Assembly (NCBI GenBank): GCA_014871385.1
Contig: CM026426.1
Coordinates: 102,528,355 to 102,592,354, forward strand
Reading direction: 5' to 3'
DNA: 64,000 nucleotides
From: Ceratodon purpureus
Lineage: Eukaryota > Streptophyta > Bryopsida > Pseudoditrichales > Ditrichaceae
Shown: positions 12,720 to 23,599 of the stretch, piece after piece
Layout: each line of letters opens with the position of its first letter
How positions within the stretch are numbered: the stretch's first letter is position 1
Notes under the pieces: generated by a model
What the model saw: the letters and a program-made list of their open reading frames with translations, nothing else
The model's database searches: none
What the model was told of the DNA's origin: nothing
Translations under genes and position numbers: made by a program

Positions 12720-13040
12720 CTGCAGCGCTCGCGCCCGACCGCCGGCGCCCGATGCAGCGCACTCGCCCGAATGCACGCGCCCGATCCACGCTCGCGCCCA
12801 CATGACCGCGCCCGATAAGTGTGCTCGCGACCGTCAACTGAATCGCGCCCGCAGCGATGCTCGCGCACATTCGCACGCGCACGCGCGCGGCCGGAACGAC
12901 GCACGCGCCCTCGCTCTCGCGCACTCCAGCGCGCGCCCGTGACATCGCGTTCGCGCGGACGCTCGCGCCCGTCGTCCTGCTCGCGCCCGTCGTCCTGCTC
13001 GCGCCCGTAATCGCGCTCGCGCCCGCACTAATTCAGCGCT
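12720..13040 (-). repeat. GC island 4, probably reverse orientation
   Basis: CpG-dense CTCGCGCCCG units between the kinase gene and the DUF7869 gene. About 110-130 bases to its right, on the minus strand, lies TTGTCATAATGGACCGAC (about 13140-13160), nearly identical to TTGTCATAATGGACGGAC at 53696-53713, which precedes GC island 5 on the plus strand. This suggests islands 4 and 5 belong to the same kind of element in opposite orientations. No clear TATA box was found at its left edge. Confidence 0.5.
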
Positions 13041-15355
13041 AGGTAAATTTGTTTTACCCTTACCGTGAGTCAACTGGTCAACGCCCTTATGTGACGGACA
13101 CGGGGGTCTGTCTTGTCACCATGACGGACTAACGGACGGTCGGTCCATTATGACAACCATGGTTCAAGTCATGGGTACTATTGCTGCTATTGTAGACTAG
13201 AATGCAGATCAGATGCCCCATCAAATGCGAGGAATCGGAAATGGACGAGTGGACACTCTGAAATATCTTCCAGCAGGCAACAACTGGAAGCGAGTGATGG
13301 CTGACGCCAATGAGGTACGAGTCTTTGCTCCGTGTTTCTTCTAGTGTCATTGCATCGAGAGATCTCCCCATAGAGGTTACTTTTGTATTGACAGTCCATT
13401 CTCTGTCTTATAGTATCGTTGCACTCTACCTACGTCATGCAATATATAATTCTTTTTCCCGTCTTCGGTGATTTGTCTTAATTTGTCGTGTAATACTTCG
13501 AGCTTGTTCGCTTGCGTGCGTCTCTTTCTTTGCCTCACCAGCCATTTGAACGTACCGGTGCTTTGCAGACAAATGTTTCATTAGGTTTGCCTACAGTGAG
13601 CCAGTCTACAATTAGTAGAATTAGAAGTTCACTCTTCAACAATATCGCAATCAAACCGGTTGGAAGTTCTTTTGCGAAATGCTCGACATGTGACCAACTT
13701 CAAGAATTCATTCTGAAGTCAGCTAACGGAAGTCCAGAATATGTTGACTTCGTGAAGCAACGGGAGGAGCATCTTGCTCACCAAGCCTCTTGTCGTCGTC
13801 TGTATGGTGCATGGCGCGAAGAATCAAAGTGCAATCCCAGTGAGATTCTGTGCATTATTCATGACAAGATGGATACTGCAAAAACCGCTCTTCCCCGGAT
13901 GCGGGTTACAACAAAGGCTACTCAAGGTTTGGGCCAACTTCCTATGAACGTCATTGGTATGGTTTCACATGGGCACGGGGATGGCGCCTATGCACATTAC
14001 TGTCCTCAATGTTGGCCAGGAGATTCTAACGCCACAATATCGTCGTTGGCGAGGCTGTTCCGTTGACTGGAAGGCCCCTCATTTCGGGAGTCTGGGAAAC
14101 TATTTGAGTACCCCCCGCAAAACTCACTGTTCGAGACATTGTTAAGGGGGAAGTCTAGGTGCCTCGACATTTTACCGCGTATCGAGGGATCCCCCGATGT
14201 CCAAGGGTCGAAACCTTTACCGAGGAAGTTATCCCTTCAGCTGGATAACTCTGCCAAAGATAACAAGAACCAATATCTCATGGCGTTTCTCTCCCTGCTG
14301 ACTGCACGGGGTGTTTTTAAGGAAATTTAGGCTGGATTTCTACTAGTGGGTCATACGCACAAAGATATTGACGCTTATTTTAGCCATTTGTCGAAGGCAT
14401 TAAAAAGCAAGAATACGTTTGTTCTAGCGGATCTAATGAAGGCCTTCATGCAGTCCCAGGAGTTGTCATTCATGCCGGAGTTCATTCAAGAGGTTGCAGA
14501 CTTCAAGTCTTTCATCAAAGGCTATCAAAGTAGTGGTGCAGCACGCCTTATTGGACTTGGAGAGATGCACCTTTTCAAATTCTATGTGGACGATGATGGT
14601 TGGCCGGTTATGAGGTACAAGAAATCAGCCGTCGACCTACAATGGCTACCCCTCAACAGACCCCCTATTCGATTGTGGAATGAAAACATGGATGGCGGCC
14701 CAAAACTTCCTCACGGCTCACCAAAGCCGGTTCCGTTCAAACCTATGTGGGGAAGTGAGGTTCCTAAATCTACAGGGAATCAGGTGAAGGCGAGAGAGAC
14801 CGCAGCCAAAGCTACAGAGAACAAGAAATTCTTGAAGTGCGGACTCCAGATTAACATTGAGTACTGGAAAAATGGAATGGCAAAATGCGAGGGATTTGCA
14901 GCAGCGTTTGGGCCTTATGTTGACTACTGGACTCGTTTGTTGTCTGAGCTTGATAAGCCTTTGCCAGTGACAAATCCTCAATTGTTAGAGGGTTTCTGGC
15001 CCCGCCATGACTGGAGGGACGTATCCAACGGAGTACCGCGCCCAAGATTTTTACAATTTTTACTTGAGGATGTGACTCCTGAGGATGAGGAACCAGAAGC
15101 GTATTGTGGCCCAGCAAACCAAGCTCCGGAGAGTCCTTTCAATCCGTGGCGTGATATTCGGCCTGGCAGCTGGGTTCTTTTGAGACCTGAAGATCCACTC
15201 ATTTGTCATGTTTGGCAGGGAAGAGCAGCGACTGCTGTATGCAGAGAGGAAGGCCATGTAAACCATGGGAAATTTTTAATTCAATTTTGGGAACCTCGTA
15301 GCGCGGAAAGAGACCTTGCATTGAAATACCATAATTGTTGGTCTGCTAAGTGGGT

Positions 15356-17607
15356 TGTCGTAGCACGGTGGTAACGTATTCAGTTAAATAACCTAAATAA
15401 CGCGTAACACGCTAAAACCGCGCCAAGTTCGTTCCCACGAAGAACCTGCGGTTGTAAACACAACTGAGAGAAGAGTTAATCTAAAAGAAACACATAAAAA
15501 TCCCAAACACAAACCCAAGAAACACCCAAGGCTACAAAATCTAAGGGATTGAGGAATCCCGGATACTACCTATCACGGAAAATTCCACTATCCAAAGGTG
15601 GAAAGTGGAACACTATCTACCCCCAAAGACTACAAGAAACATACCTTATCTTAACACAATCTACAGGCTCAGAATCCCTACCCTAGAGCCCATCACTATG
15701 TACACTGAAACATCCCAGAAGACCCATCGTAGTTAGCTACTCTATGACAGCATCTCCGGGATTACTAGTGGAATCTTCACTGCTGCTCCACCTTTCCGTC
15801 ACCAACTGACTTCCGTACCCGGAATAATTCTAGCGGTTTAAGCTAGAATGCTCAAAGAGACTTTGTAGTTATTTCCGGGGATTTCGCCCGCTGATTTGTC
15901 AGGGTTTTCTCCCTACTTCACGTACTCCTACACTAATACTCCCTCCGCCTGGTGTTTCGATGGGGGCAGCCTTCTCGCGGAAAACTGTCCCACTCAAGTC
16001 TCGTACCACTCCCCCAGAAGGGGTGGAAATGCGGAAGTGGGCCACTACCCTCACAACGGGTACAAATGCTGTGTTCCGCAGGTCACACAGAGTAGGGCCA
16101 CGTTTCCACGTTTCCGATGTTGGGGTGGATTGTGGAAATGGTGAAGCTCAAATCCTTGTACCGAAGTACCCCCTTCGAATCCCCAAGTATCCTCAAGCCG
16201 GAGTACACCCTCCGCACCCAAGTCTGGTATCTGCCACTTCCACTTTCCGCCCTCTCCTCCTTTCCACCCTTAGTGTTCCTCCGTCTAACACCTTCCGCAC
16301 AGGGGGTGATACCGAACCGATTAAGCAAGTACACCAATCCTAAACAGGGGCGGCTGCTAGCTCACCAAGTACCCCCTTGCATGAGAGCAACGGCTTGAAT
16401 TAGGGATGTTTAAAACTTGCTTAATAGAGGCTCACAGCCCGAACTGACCTAACACGGAATACTAGCCTAACTAACCTACACAGCGTTTATGGGGACCGGT
16501 GCAAACTCGGAAACAGCAAGAATGGGAAGGAGGGACCACTCACTTTGCTCATGCACTCAAGAAAACAACTCAAGACAAATGTGGAGTAAAACATAAAGCC
16601 TGAATTGAACAAAAGAACACAAACATCGCAAAATGGTGAGAGAAAACCCCAAGGGTTCTCCCTTTTAAACTACTGAGCCACGGACCGTGTGATCAGAATC
16701 ACGGGCCACGTGGCAGTAGACTGACTTTCCGCTACCCGAAGAGTCAAGGCCCGAAACTAGGAAAAAGACAAAAACAATAAAGTCTAACTAATCCTAACTA
16801 CCTGCCTCAACAACTTGCACCTAAACCTAAATAGAATCCTAAGTACTACCCCTCTTCTTTCGCTCCTTGGCCTCCATCTTCTTCAGCCGCCGCTTCTCCT
16901 TGCGGCCCAGCGCCGTTAGTGGAGCAGGTGGAGTCGCCACCGGCCCGGTCTTGACACCTGTCTCGATTTCCTCGCCTGACCGACCCACGACCTCCGCATT
17001 TTCCGTCGCCAAGGGAGTGGTCAACCGGTGGTCGTGCCCGAGATCCGCGGCAATTGCGGCACGTAGCCGCCCACCTGGCCCGCCATCCGAAGAAAGTGGC
17101 GGCGGTCAACTGACTGCCGTCCGGCTTCCGCGGGACACGTGGCAATTCCTCCGGTCCACTTTCTGAAAAAGGTGGCGGCGGTTCCCGAGAAACAACCTGG
17201 AAGGTTGATGGAGTTAAACCCTAGCCGCCTTTCCAATATCCTGGTTGAAACCCTAAAAAGGAGAGAGTCGGATCCTGCCAGGTCCGGTTATCAACCTCCC
17301 CACTTTCCGCTTTCCTTGTTGATCGTGCTCCACCATGGCAAAGCTCCTCTACTCCTTGACGCGGCCCACTCTCCCAGTTTCCGCCACTTTTGCCTCGAGA
17401 TTTCCACCTTCAGAGGAGTTCTAACACAATACTAATTAAGTGTTTTTAACTAATTTAACACTTTTTATTTTTCCTCTATTTCTATTTCTATCATTCTAAC
17501 CTAATGTCTACAATAACTTCTAACTAACCTATAACATCTATCCTTTTTACTACTTTTAATCCACAAACAAAGTAAAACTAGAATTCACGGAAAGTCGTGA
17601 CACGACA
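15356..17607. mobile_element. TG...CA element, copy 1 (2.25 kb, 5-bp TSD TGGGT)
   Basis: The element begins TGTCGTAGCACGG at 15356 and ends GACACGACA at 17607, with 6-bp inverted ends TGTCGT/ACGACA. TGGGT is present on both sides (15351-15355 and 17608-17612). TG...CA ends with a 5-bp duplication are typical of LTR-retrotransposon insertions, so this may be a solo LTR or a short non-autonomous derivative. Its left ~1.7 kb is about 90 per cent identical by eye to 43048-44800, and its last 150 bases match 47100-47247. No gag-pol coding sequence is present. Confidence 0.75.
16839..17024 (-). pseudogene. 3' remnant of the ORF carried by the larger element copy
   Basis: The encoded peptide ends in LGRKEKRRLKKMEAKER and matches the C-terminus of the 44474-46384 protein (ATENAEV, SGEEI and GPVATP blocks are also shared). 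The upstream four-fifths of the ORF is missing, so this copy is an internal deletion derivative or the longer copy carries an insertion. Confidence 0.7.
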
Positions 17608-17766
17608 TGGGTAGTAGAGACGCGTGCTCCGGAGTGGGTCTCTGTTGGTGCAGCTTTGTTTCAAAGTTGGTCAAAAATCAAAGACCCGTCTACTAGAACC
17701 ATCCCTAAGAAAGCTATGGAGGCTGCTTTAGCAAACTTAGAGAGAGCCAACGTAGTTGATCCATGA

Positions 17767-18598
17767 TCTTCTATGCCACTTAGGAACGACATCGGGACCT
17801 CCCTCGATGATTACGTCAGAGTCACCTGTCTTCCTCATTCTCTATTGAAGAAATAAGAGTCATCATTGCTTGACCGTTTCTCATCCCCCTGTAATATCTG
17901 CCTTCTTCGTGTCAATGATGTTTGTTTCGGAGATTTGTGACACTTTAAGAACCAACACGATCATGAATGCGCAACGTGGAGACTGATTATGGAAGAAAAT
18001 CGAGTAGTGGGAAACTGGAGGAAGCAAGTAGAAGCTTTCAGAACAAGGGGGGAAGGAGAAAAACTGCAGATTCGTACGCCCAGTTCATTTGGTGTCAAAA
18101 AACTTAAACTTCAGTGTTCTGTTCAGCGGCGACTTTGGCAGCGGCATCGCCAGCAACGCAAGTTCCGGAGCAGGTGAGAGCAATGCACACATACATGGGC
18201 CATGGCCAATCGATTTGAGTTTTTAGTTGAAATTCTGATCGTTGCGTTTTTAGTTGTGTTGGTATGTCAATAGCTATTAAACACCGTGTCCGCATGTTTT
18301 TTCAGTTTGAGTCATTCAGAAGTTTTGTATCAGGTGAGACTACTTGATATATTAGAGTTGAGCAGCTATGGTTTGCATGTGATTCAGGACAACATAGAAG
18401 AAGGAGATCAAGCTTTTGGAGCTGATCAGCAGGGCTGGGCTGGTTCTGTCGAGCACCGAGACTGTTGGGTTCTTGAGCAATTAGCAACACGAGTCATTGA
18501 GACGTTGTGTATCAAGTGAGATTAGCTAGTGTATTAGTTTGAGCAGATATGGTTGGCATGTAATTAGGTTTTGGTCCACTGGAGTCGTCGTTTTCCTA
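17767..18598. other. Repeat-bearing flank, no firm gene
   Basis: 17785-17925 is a direct repeat of 21005-21145 (shared CCTCGATGATTACGTC, TGCTTGACCGTTTCTCATCC and GTCAATGATGTTTG blocks). A second short duplication, about 60 bases, lies at 18340-18400 and 18520-18570 (GTGTATTAG...GAGCAG.TATGGTT). Short open frames here have no recognisable features. Confidence 0.5.
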
Positions 18599-19339
18599 GG
18601 GGGGAAGCACAATAAAGTGGACCACAAAAGTGCTTAGCTCATTGTCAATTTCAGCCCGTTGTATAAACACGCGAGAAAGTGGCATCTAAAACTTCTTGAT
18701 GGGAAATTAAGTTTGGGATACGGAAAGTAGACTTGATGTACTACAACTTCCAAAATTTGCGTTCGTAGTTGTTGGATTGAGACACCTCTATGAACACCAC
18801 AAAGTTGAACAAAGTGAATGCAGTCATTTGGAAAAGTGACCGTATTACATTGTAGTTTTGACAGAAATCACTTTGACTTGACAGGGCCCTTCGTTTGTAC
18901 AATACGCTTGTAGAAATGATCCGGGTGGCCGTGTTTGCAATCCTAGATTGGCGAGAAGTACCGCAGGGACGTTTTTAAAACACTGTTTTTTGAGAAACTT
19001 TTTGTGAGGTTTTTTTCACCAAACATTGTTTTTTAAATTGGAAAAAACATCCTCTAAAGATAGTAGAGGGCCCCAAATGAAGAAATTAAGACTTTGGAAT
19101 AGTTCATTTTCATGATTTAGAACTAGTGGTCAAATTAAGTTTCAATTGAAGATGTTTTTTTTTTTATGGAAATGCATGTAAGATACCTCATGACACCTTA
19201 AAAAGTGACTAAAATGCTCAAAAACTACACCAAAATGCTCAAGATCAGTTTTGAGCTTTAAAAAACAGCACACTTCATATTCACTTGCTAGTGATCACAT
19301 ATTGCACTTGGTGGTCCACTTTATTGTGCTTCTCCCCCC
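18599..19339. mobile_element. 741-bp MITE with ~35-bp terminal inverted repeats
   Basis: The left end reads GGGGGGAAGCACAATAAAGT then GGACCAC and ...AAGTGC; the right end (complement from 19339) reads GGGGGGAGAAGCACAATAAA then GTGGACCAC and ...AAGTGC, differing by a 2-base insertion and one or two substitutions. TA dinucleotides flank both ends (18597-18598 and 19340-19341), consistent with a TA target site as in Tc1/mariner elements. No coding capacity. The interior is AT-rich. Confidence 0.75.
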
Positions 19340-19612
19340 TAATACATATGGATATACAATGTCGACAGCCTGATCCCACTGTATGTTGTTGCATTTTTGT
19401 CTAAGTTTTATCACTGTTATCGTGACGAGTTGAGCGGGTTTCATTTGTTGAGGTAAAGACGCAGTTGATTGATGTGTACTCGAGACATTTGTTGGGCTAC
19501 TTCTTAACGAATTGGTTGTTTGTTCGAGGGGTAATACTGATAACACATGTCGATCGAATACTTTTGTTGAGGTGGAAATTTGGCTAAGTGCTACGATGAA
19601 CTTGTAGTTGAA

Positions 19613-19643
19613 GGGTTTAGGGTTTAGGGTTTAGGGTTTAGGG
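19613..19643 (+). repeat. Interstitial telomere-type repeat (TTTAGGG)4
   Basis: Four perfect plant-type telomere units, GGGTTTAGGG repeated. They lie about 200 bases upstream of the ATG at 19844, so they could act as a telo-box-like promoter element or be a repair scar. Confidence 0.85.
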
Positions 19644-19843
19644 CTGTGGAGGTGGATTTACATTCATATACATCATGTGTTTCAGTTGAAGGGTATGAGA
19701 TAACATATCTTGTCATCAGTTTTTTAGTTTCTTTGAAGTGTGTTGTGGTTATTGGTTCTTTCGGATCTGGTTTTATGAACTTCATGTGGGTCTAGAATTT
19801 TCTAATATTTTTTTTTTGAATTTTTTTTCTACAGGTTACAGGT

Positions 19844-20410
19844 ATGGAACAGGATCCGATTATCAAGAAGGGGAAGATGAAGATTGAGGATGGTTCAACC
19901 TCCCAGAAAGAACCCGAGTTGGTCTTCAATGGAGATTGCGAGCAACTAGAGCTTCCAGTCTGGAAAGATTCAGCAGCAAGGAGAGGAAATGAGTTTCAAT
20001 TCATGAAAGATGCACCTGTGAAGCTGCCATGCCTACGACATTGGCTGAAGGATGTGGCCAAGTTTCAGGAGACAACAAAGTATGAAGTACCTGAATTTGA
20101 CAAAGTTTCGGGGATGGTTTCTGAAGGATGGGATGGAACTTGGAACGACATAGCTTTGAGGCAATTTGTGGCTGTTGCAAATGCAACTGGGGTGATGCAC
20201 CCTCCAAGGAACAAGAAGAACCAACTCACTTACATCAAGAATCAGGTCATTTCTATCAAGAACCACCTCATGGAGACAATGGAGACAGGGCCAGCTCCAG
20301 CTCCAACAGTGCCAGCTCCGACAGTGGCAACTCCGAAAGTGACAGGATATTCTTTCACCAAATATCAAGCAGCCATCAACAAAATGGAAGAAAACCGCAA
20401 GGACTTGTAA
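19844..20410 (+). CDS. Hypothetical protein, 188 aa
   Basis: Open frame from ATG 19844 to TAA 20408-20410, without internal stops, preceded by TTTTTTTCTACAG at about 19822-19835, which looks like a splice acceptor, so a 5' exon is possible. The product is mixed-charge: an acidic N-terminal third, a central Trp-rich part (LRHWLKD, SEGWDGTWNDIALRQF) and a Pro/Ala/Thr linker (about residues 148-166) before a basic C-terminus. The central TW-x-DIALRQF part is vaguely like small Myb/SANT or transposase DNA-binding helices, but I cannot assign a family. Composition is less AT-rich than the surroundings, which supports real coding. Confidence 0.5.
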   Translation: MEQDPIIKKGKMKIEDGSTSQKEPELVFNGDCEQLELPVWKDSAARRGNEFQFMKDAPVKLPCLRHWLKDVAKFQETTKYEVPEFDKVSGMVSEGWDGTWNDIALRQFVAVANATGVMHPPRNKKNQLTYIKNQVISIKNHLMETMETGPAPAPTVPAPTVATPKVTGYSFTKYQAAINKMEENRKDL

Positions 20411-20869
20411 GTGTGGTGGATTTTATGAGAAGGATTTTACTTCTGATATAGCGGATATGTTGTAGTCAGAGACTTCAGGTGCCATTGAGGCAGCTTTTGT
20501 AGTTCTATGTTTCAGCGGACATGTAGTAGATTTTCTGTAAAAACATTCCTACTGTTCTCGTTCTCTGGACAATTCTATTTAAGTACTTTCACAGACTTCA
20601 GTTGCCATTGAGGCTGGTTTTGAATTTTGAATAGGAGACATGAAGTTCTCGTAATTGTAAATTTTCAGTCCGTAATGGTGGTTGTATGAGCACGGTTACT
20701 TGAATTTGTTGAATAGGTTTGAATGTGTGAATATCGAAATGCACTGGATCGGCAGGACTTAATAGACCAAGTACAAAATTAAAATAAATTAATTCCTCAA
20801 AAAACACAAACTAACATCGCATAGAAAATAACGTCGCACACCAAAATTGTTTAAAGTTTTTTGATCAGA

Positions 20870-21150
20870 GATCCTATGTGCTGTTTAGGTACGACATCGG
20901 GAGATCCCACAACGAGTCCGTCTGAGTTAATTCTCTTCCTGAGTTAATTCTCTTCCTTCAGATCGGAGATAAGTTTTTTGATCGAAGATCCTATATGCTG
21001 TTTAGGTACGACATCGAAAGATCCCTCGATGATTACGTCTGAGTCACTTGTCTTCCTCATTCTCTATTAAAGAACGCCCTCCTCATCACTGCTTGACCGT
21101 TTCTCATCCCCGTGTAATATCTGCCTTCCTCGTGTCAATGATGTTTGATT
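20870..21150. repeat. Two tandem copies of a dispersed ~125-bp repeat
   Basis: 20872-20950 and 20985-21145 both carry GATCCTATGTGCTGTTTAGG-type sequence followed by TACGACATCG and AGATCCC. Further copies are at 17785 and 22490. They flank several small ORFs in 17.7-23.2 kb. Confidence 0.65.
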
Positions 21151-21281
21151 CTATATTAGTTTCATTTCTGCTTCACAGTATAATATGCCCCCTCATAAGC
21201 ATAAGTTCCTTAGCGCGACGAAATAGTTGTTCCAACTTCAGTTTCCCTTCTGTTTCATCTGCTTCTAGTTCATTTGCCGTG

Positions 21282-21617
21282 ATGAGGAGGGCGGGCGGTG
21301 GTTTTAGGGTGTCAAGTTACCCGCCAGACGAGTGGGAGCCGGTTGTTTGGCCACAAGGAGTGGAGGAGCTTCGTCCATGGTTTATGGCGGCGGAACGCGC
21401 CCGTGGTCGCGGCGTAGCCATTCCCCTGTGGAACCGCATTGCACGCCTAATGCAGCCTGGTGTGGAGTGGGATTGGACTCTTGCACATGGTCTAGAGCAA
21501 GTGGAGATTATGAACGCTTCTGACATCAAGTTTCCCCTCACCTCCGGGGAGGTCGTCTCTATAGCTGATTCAAATGAGGAGGAGAGCGGGGATTTGGGGA
21601 GCCCACCACATCAGTGA
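21282..21617 (+). CDS. Hypothetical protein, 111 aa
   Basis: ATG at 21282, TGA at 21615-21617. The upstream in-frame extension to 21048 lies in dispersed repeat and is unlikely to be coding. The product begins with a Gly/Arg-rich stretch, has a Trp-rich middle (DEWEPVVWPQG, LRPWFMAAERARG) and an acidic Glu/Ser tail. G+C is clearly higher than the flanks. It may be the first exon of a longer gene. No family recognised. Confidence 0.45.
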   Translation: MRRAGGGFRVSSYPPDEWEPVVWPQGVEELRPWFMAAERARGRGVAIPLWNRIARLMQPGVEWDWTLAHGLEQVEIMNASDIKFPLTSGEVVSIADSNEEESGDLGSPPHQ

Positions 21618-22259
21618 CGAGGTGAAATGTTATCTCCTCGTAACCCTTAACCTCGCCCTTTGTTTGATGTTTTCATAGTAATAGATTACGGTTGCTGTAT
21701 GTCTTGCGCAGAATTCCATTGCCTGATGCTGAGTTCGTGGTGAGTGTCTAGAAGATGAGTCCGTGCTTTAGACCTGCACTTGTCGGTTTTAAACCCTAAA
21801 CTTCATACCATCTGATCCTCTTTTTCTCTTTGCTTCTGAACTTGCAGGCATCTTCCATATACTCCACATGTTTAACTTCTTGCTGCTAATCAGCTCAGAT
21901 ATCGGAAGGGGACTTTAGCACGTAGTTAGCAAGACCGTTATATCCTACAATGTTTGGTAACCATAGATGTAAGAACAGATCACTTTCATCTTTTTGTAAC
22001 TCCTGCCAAAGGTGTCCCCCGTGTGCATTGTGAATTATTTTTTGAATGGAATGCCTTCAAAACAGAGTTGCTTTGAATAAAAAACAGAGTTTCATTTGAT
22101 GCTTTCATATTTGTATACTTTGTATTCTAATATTTCCATGGTTTAGAATAAATTTAGTAGTAGCAAGTCTAGAATAGTTTCAAATCTGCTTCACAGTATA
22201 ATATGTCAGTTATGTTTGATATTGGGGTATTGCGTAAAAAATACTTCCGAGCCCGCAGG

Positions 22260-23160
22260 CCTTGTACCTGATTGTATGTTTGCCATATGATATCCCATTC
22301 AACTCTGACATCGTAGGATCCCCCGATGAATGGTACAGTACTTCCGAGCCCACATCTCTTCCTCTCTTCTGTGGGTCACTGTTGATGCAGTGGTGTATGC
22401 AACTTCGTTGTGGATCATGGATCCAACGAGTAGAATCATTCCCAAGATAGCCATGGAATCTGCGTTAGCAAATGTATAGGGAGACAAGTTTTTTGATCAG
22501 AGATCCTATGTGCTGTTTAGGTACGACATCGGGAGATCCCACGACGAGTCTGTCTGAGTTAATTCTCTTCCTGATCTTCTATTAATGACATCGAATTCAT
22601 CCATGCCTGAAGGATCGACATCATCCGTGTAATACCTGCCTTCCTCCTGTCAATGATATTTCATTTCTGTAGATGTGTTTCGAATCTGCTTCCCATTTCT
22701 AATATGTTGGTCATGTTTGATATTGGGGGCATCCTGTGACAAAACAATGCTGAACCGACATGCATTCTATTGTTCTCTACCTCGCTCGCCATGTGCTGAT
22801 ATCTCGTTCAAGTTTGATATCACGGGATCCCCCGATGAATACTTCTGAGCCCCCATCTCTTCTATTCATTTGTATTACGCTAATCCCAATGTACGTATAT
22901 CTCCGTCAAGTTGGCTGCTGGGGATCCCGTGATGAATATTGTAGAGCCGAAATCTCTAATATTTTGCGTTCCTTGCTCACAATGTACGTATAATTATCTG
23001 GGTCAGATTTGCTATCGTGGGATCTCGTGACACATACTCTGGAGCCCAAATGTCCTCCGTTCTTTTATATCTCGCTCGCAATTTACTTATATCTTGGTCA
23101 AGTTTGGTGTCGAGAGATCCCGTGATGAATACTTCTGAGCCCGTCCACGACGGTTCTTCC
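22260..23160. repeat. Diverged repeats with a GATCCC core
   Basis: At least five loosely spaced units (near 22305, 22810, 22925, 23015 and 23105) share a core like ATC-x-GGGATCCC-x-x-GATGAA followed by TACTTC(T/C)GAGCCC. Spacing is uneven, about 90-500 bases. A further dispersed-repeat copy lies at 22490-22680. Small open frames here are repeat-derived. Confidence 0.6.
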
Positions 23161-23599
23161 CAAACATTGTTACGCCAATGCTCTAAATTTATTAGGTCTT
23201 TTATCGGGTGATTACCTAATTTTGGACTCTGGACAGTCTAGAAATAGTTAAATATGGCATCCATCTTCTCAATTCCAATCCTATCTATCTATTCTATTCC
23301 TCCATTATATGTTTTATTGCGTTGATGTTAATTGCCATTTCGTCTTCTTTCTTTGCAATTCATTTGCTTCTTATATATTCTTTGTTCATTTTCAATTTAA
23401 TATTTTTCTCCCCTTTCAATTTTGATTTTTGAATCATGTTTTCCCTTAGTGTACACACAGCCTCACTTAGGCTAGATAGAACGCAATATGATCACAAATT
23501 GGTCGATAGAAAGGAATTCATAACAAAAGATAGTCTGGTTAGAACAATACAGTATCTCCCATGACGTTGTGACGTGGTGTTTTTACTCCTCCACGCTGC

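Larger units (their letters stand above)
13494..17766 (+). pseudogene. DUF7869-type gene, interrupted by a 2.25-kb insertion and two stops
   Basis: Reading frame 3 runs 13494-15355 and resumes in the same sense after the element at 15356-17607, ending at TGA 17764-17766. Recognised features: a Cys pair (CSTCDQ, about 13680), the HGHGDGAYAHYCPQCWPGDSN block (about 13966-14030; fewer than 20 residues are needed to recognise it), PPQNSLFETLLRGKSRC (about 14112-14160), LQLDNSAKDNKNQY (about 14236-14277) and VGHTHKDIDAYFS (about 14348-14386), a combination I know from large uncharacterised DUF7869 proteins often found in repeats. Breaks: TGA 14064-14066 and TAG 14328-14330, both explainable as C-to-T changes of CGA and CAG. 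No ATG precedes the frame; an acceptor-like TCACCAG near 13541 suggests upstream exons are missing. Without the insertion the frame reads AKWVVETRAPEWVSVG. Confidence 0.75.

Noticed and set aside
13129..13399. Minus-strand ORFs between GC island 4 and the DUF7869 gene
   Set aside because: Short, overlapping, without features; likely chance.
15356..17607. Calling this element a complete LTR retrotransposon
   Set aside because: No internal direct LTR pair, primer-binding site or pol domain was found; only TG...CA ends and the 5-bp duplication support an LTR origin.
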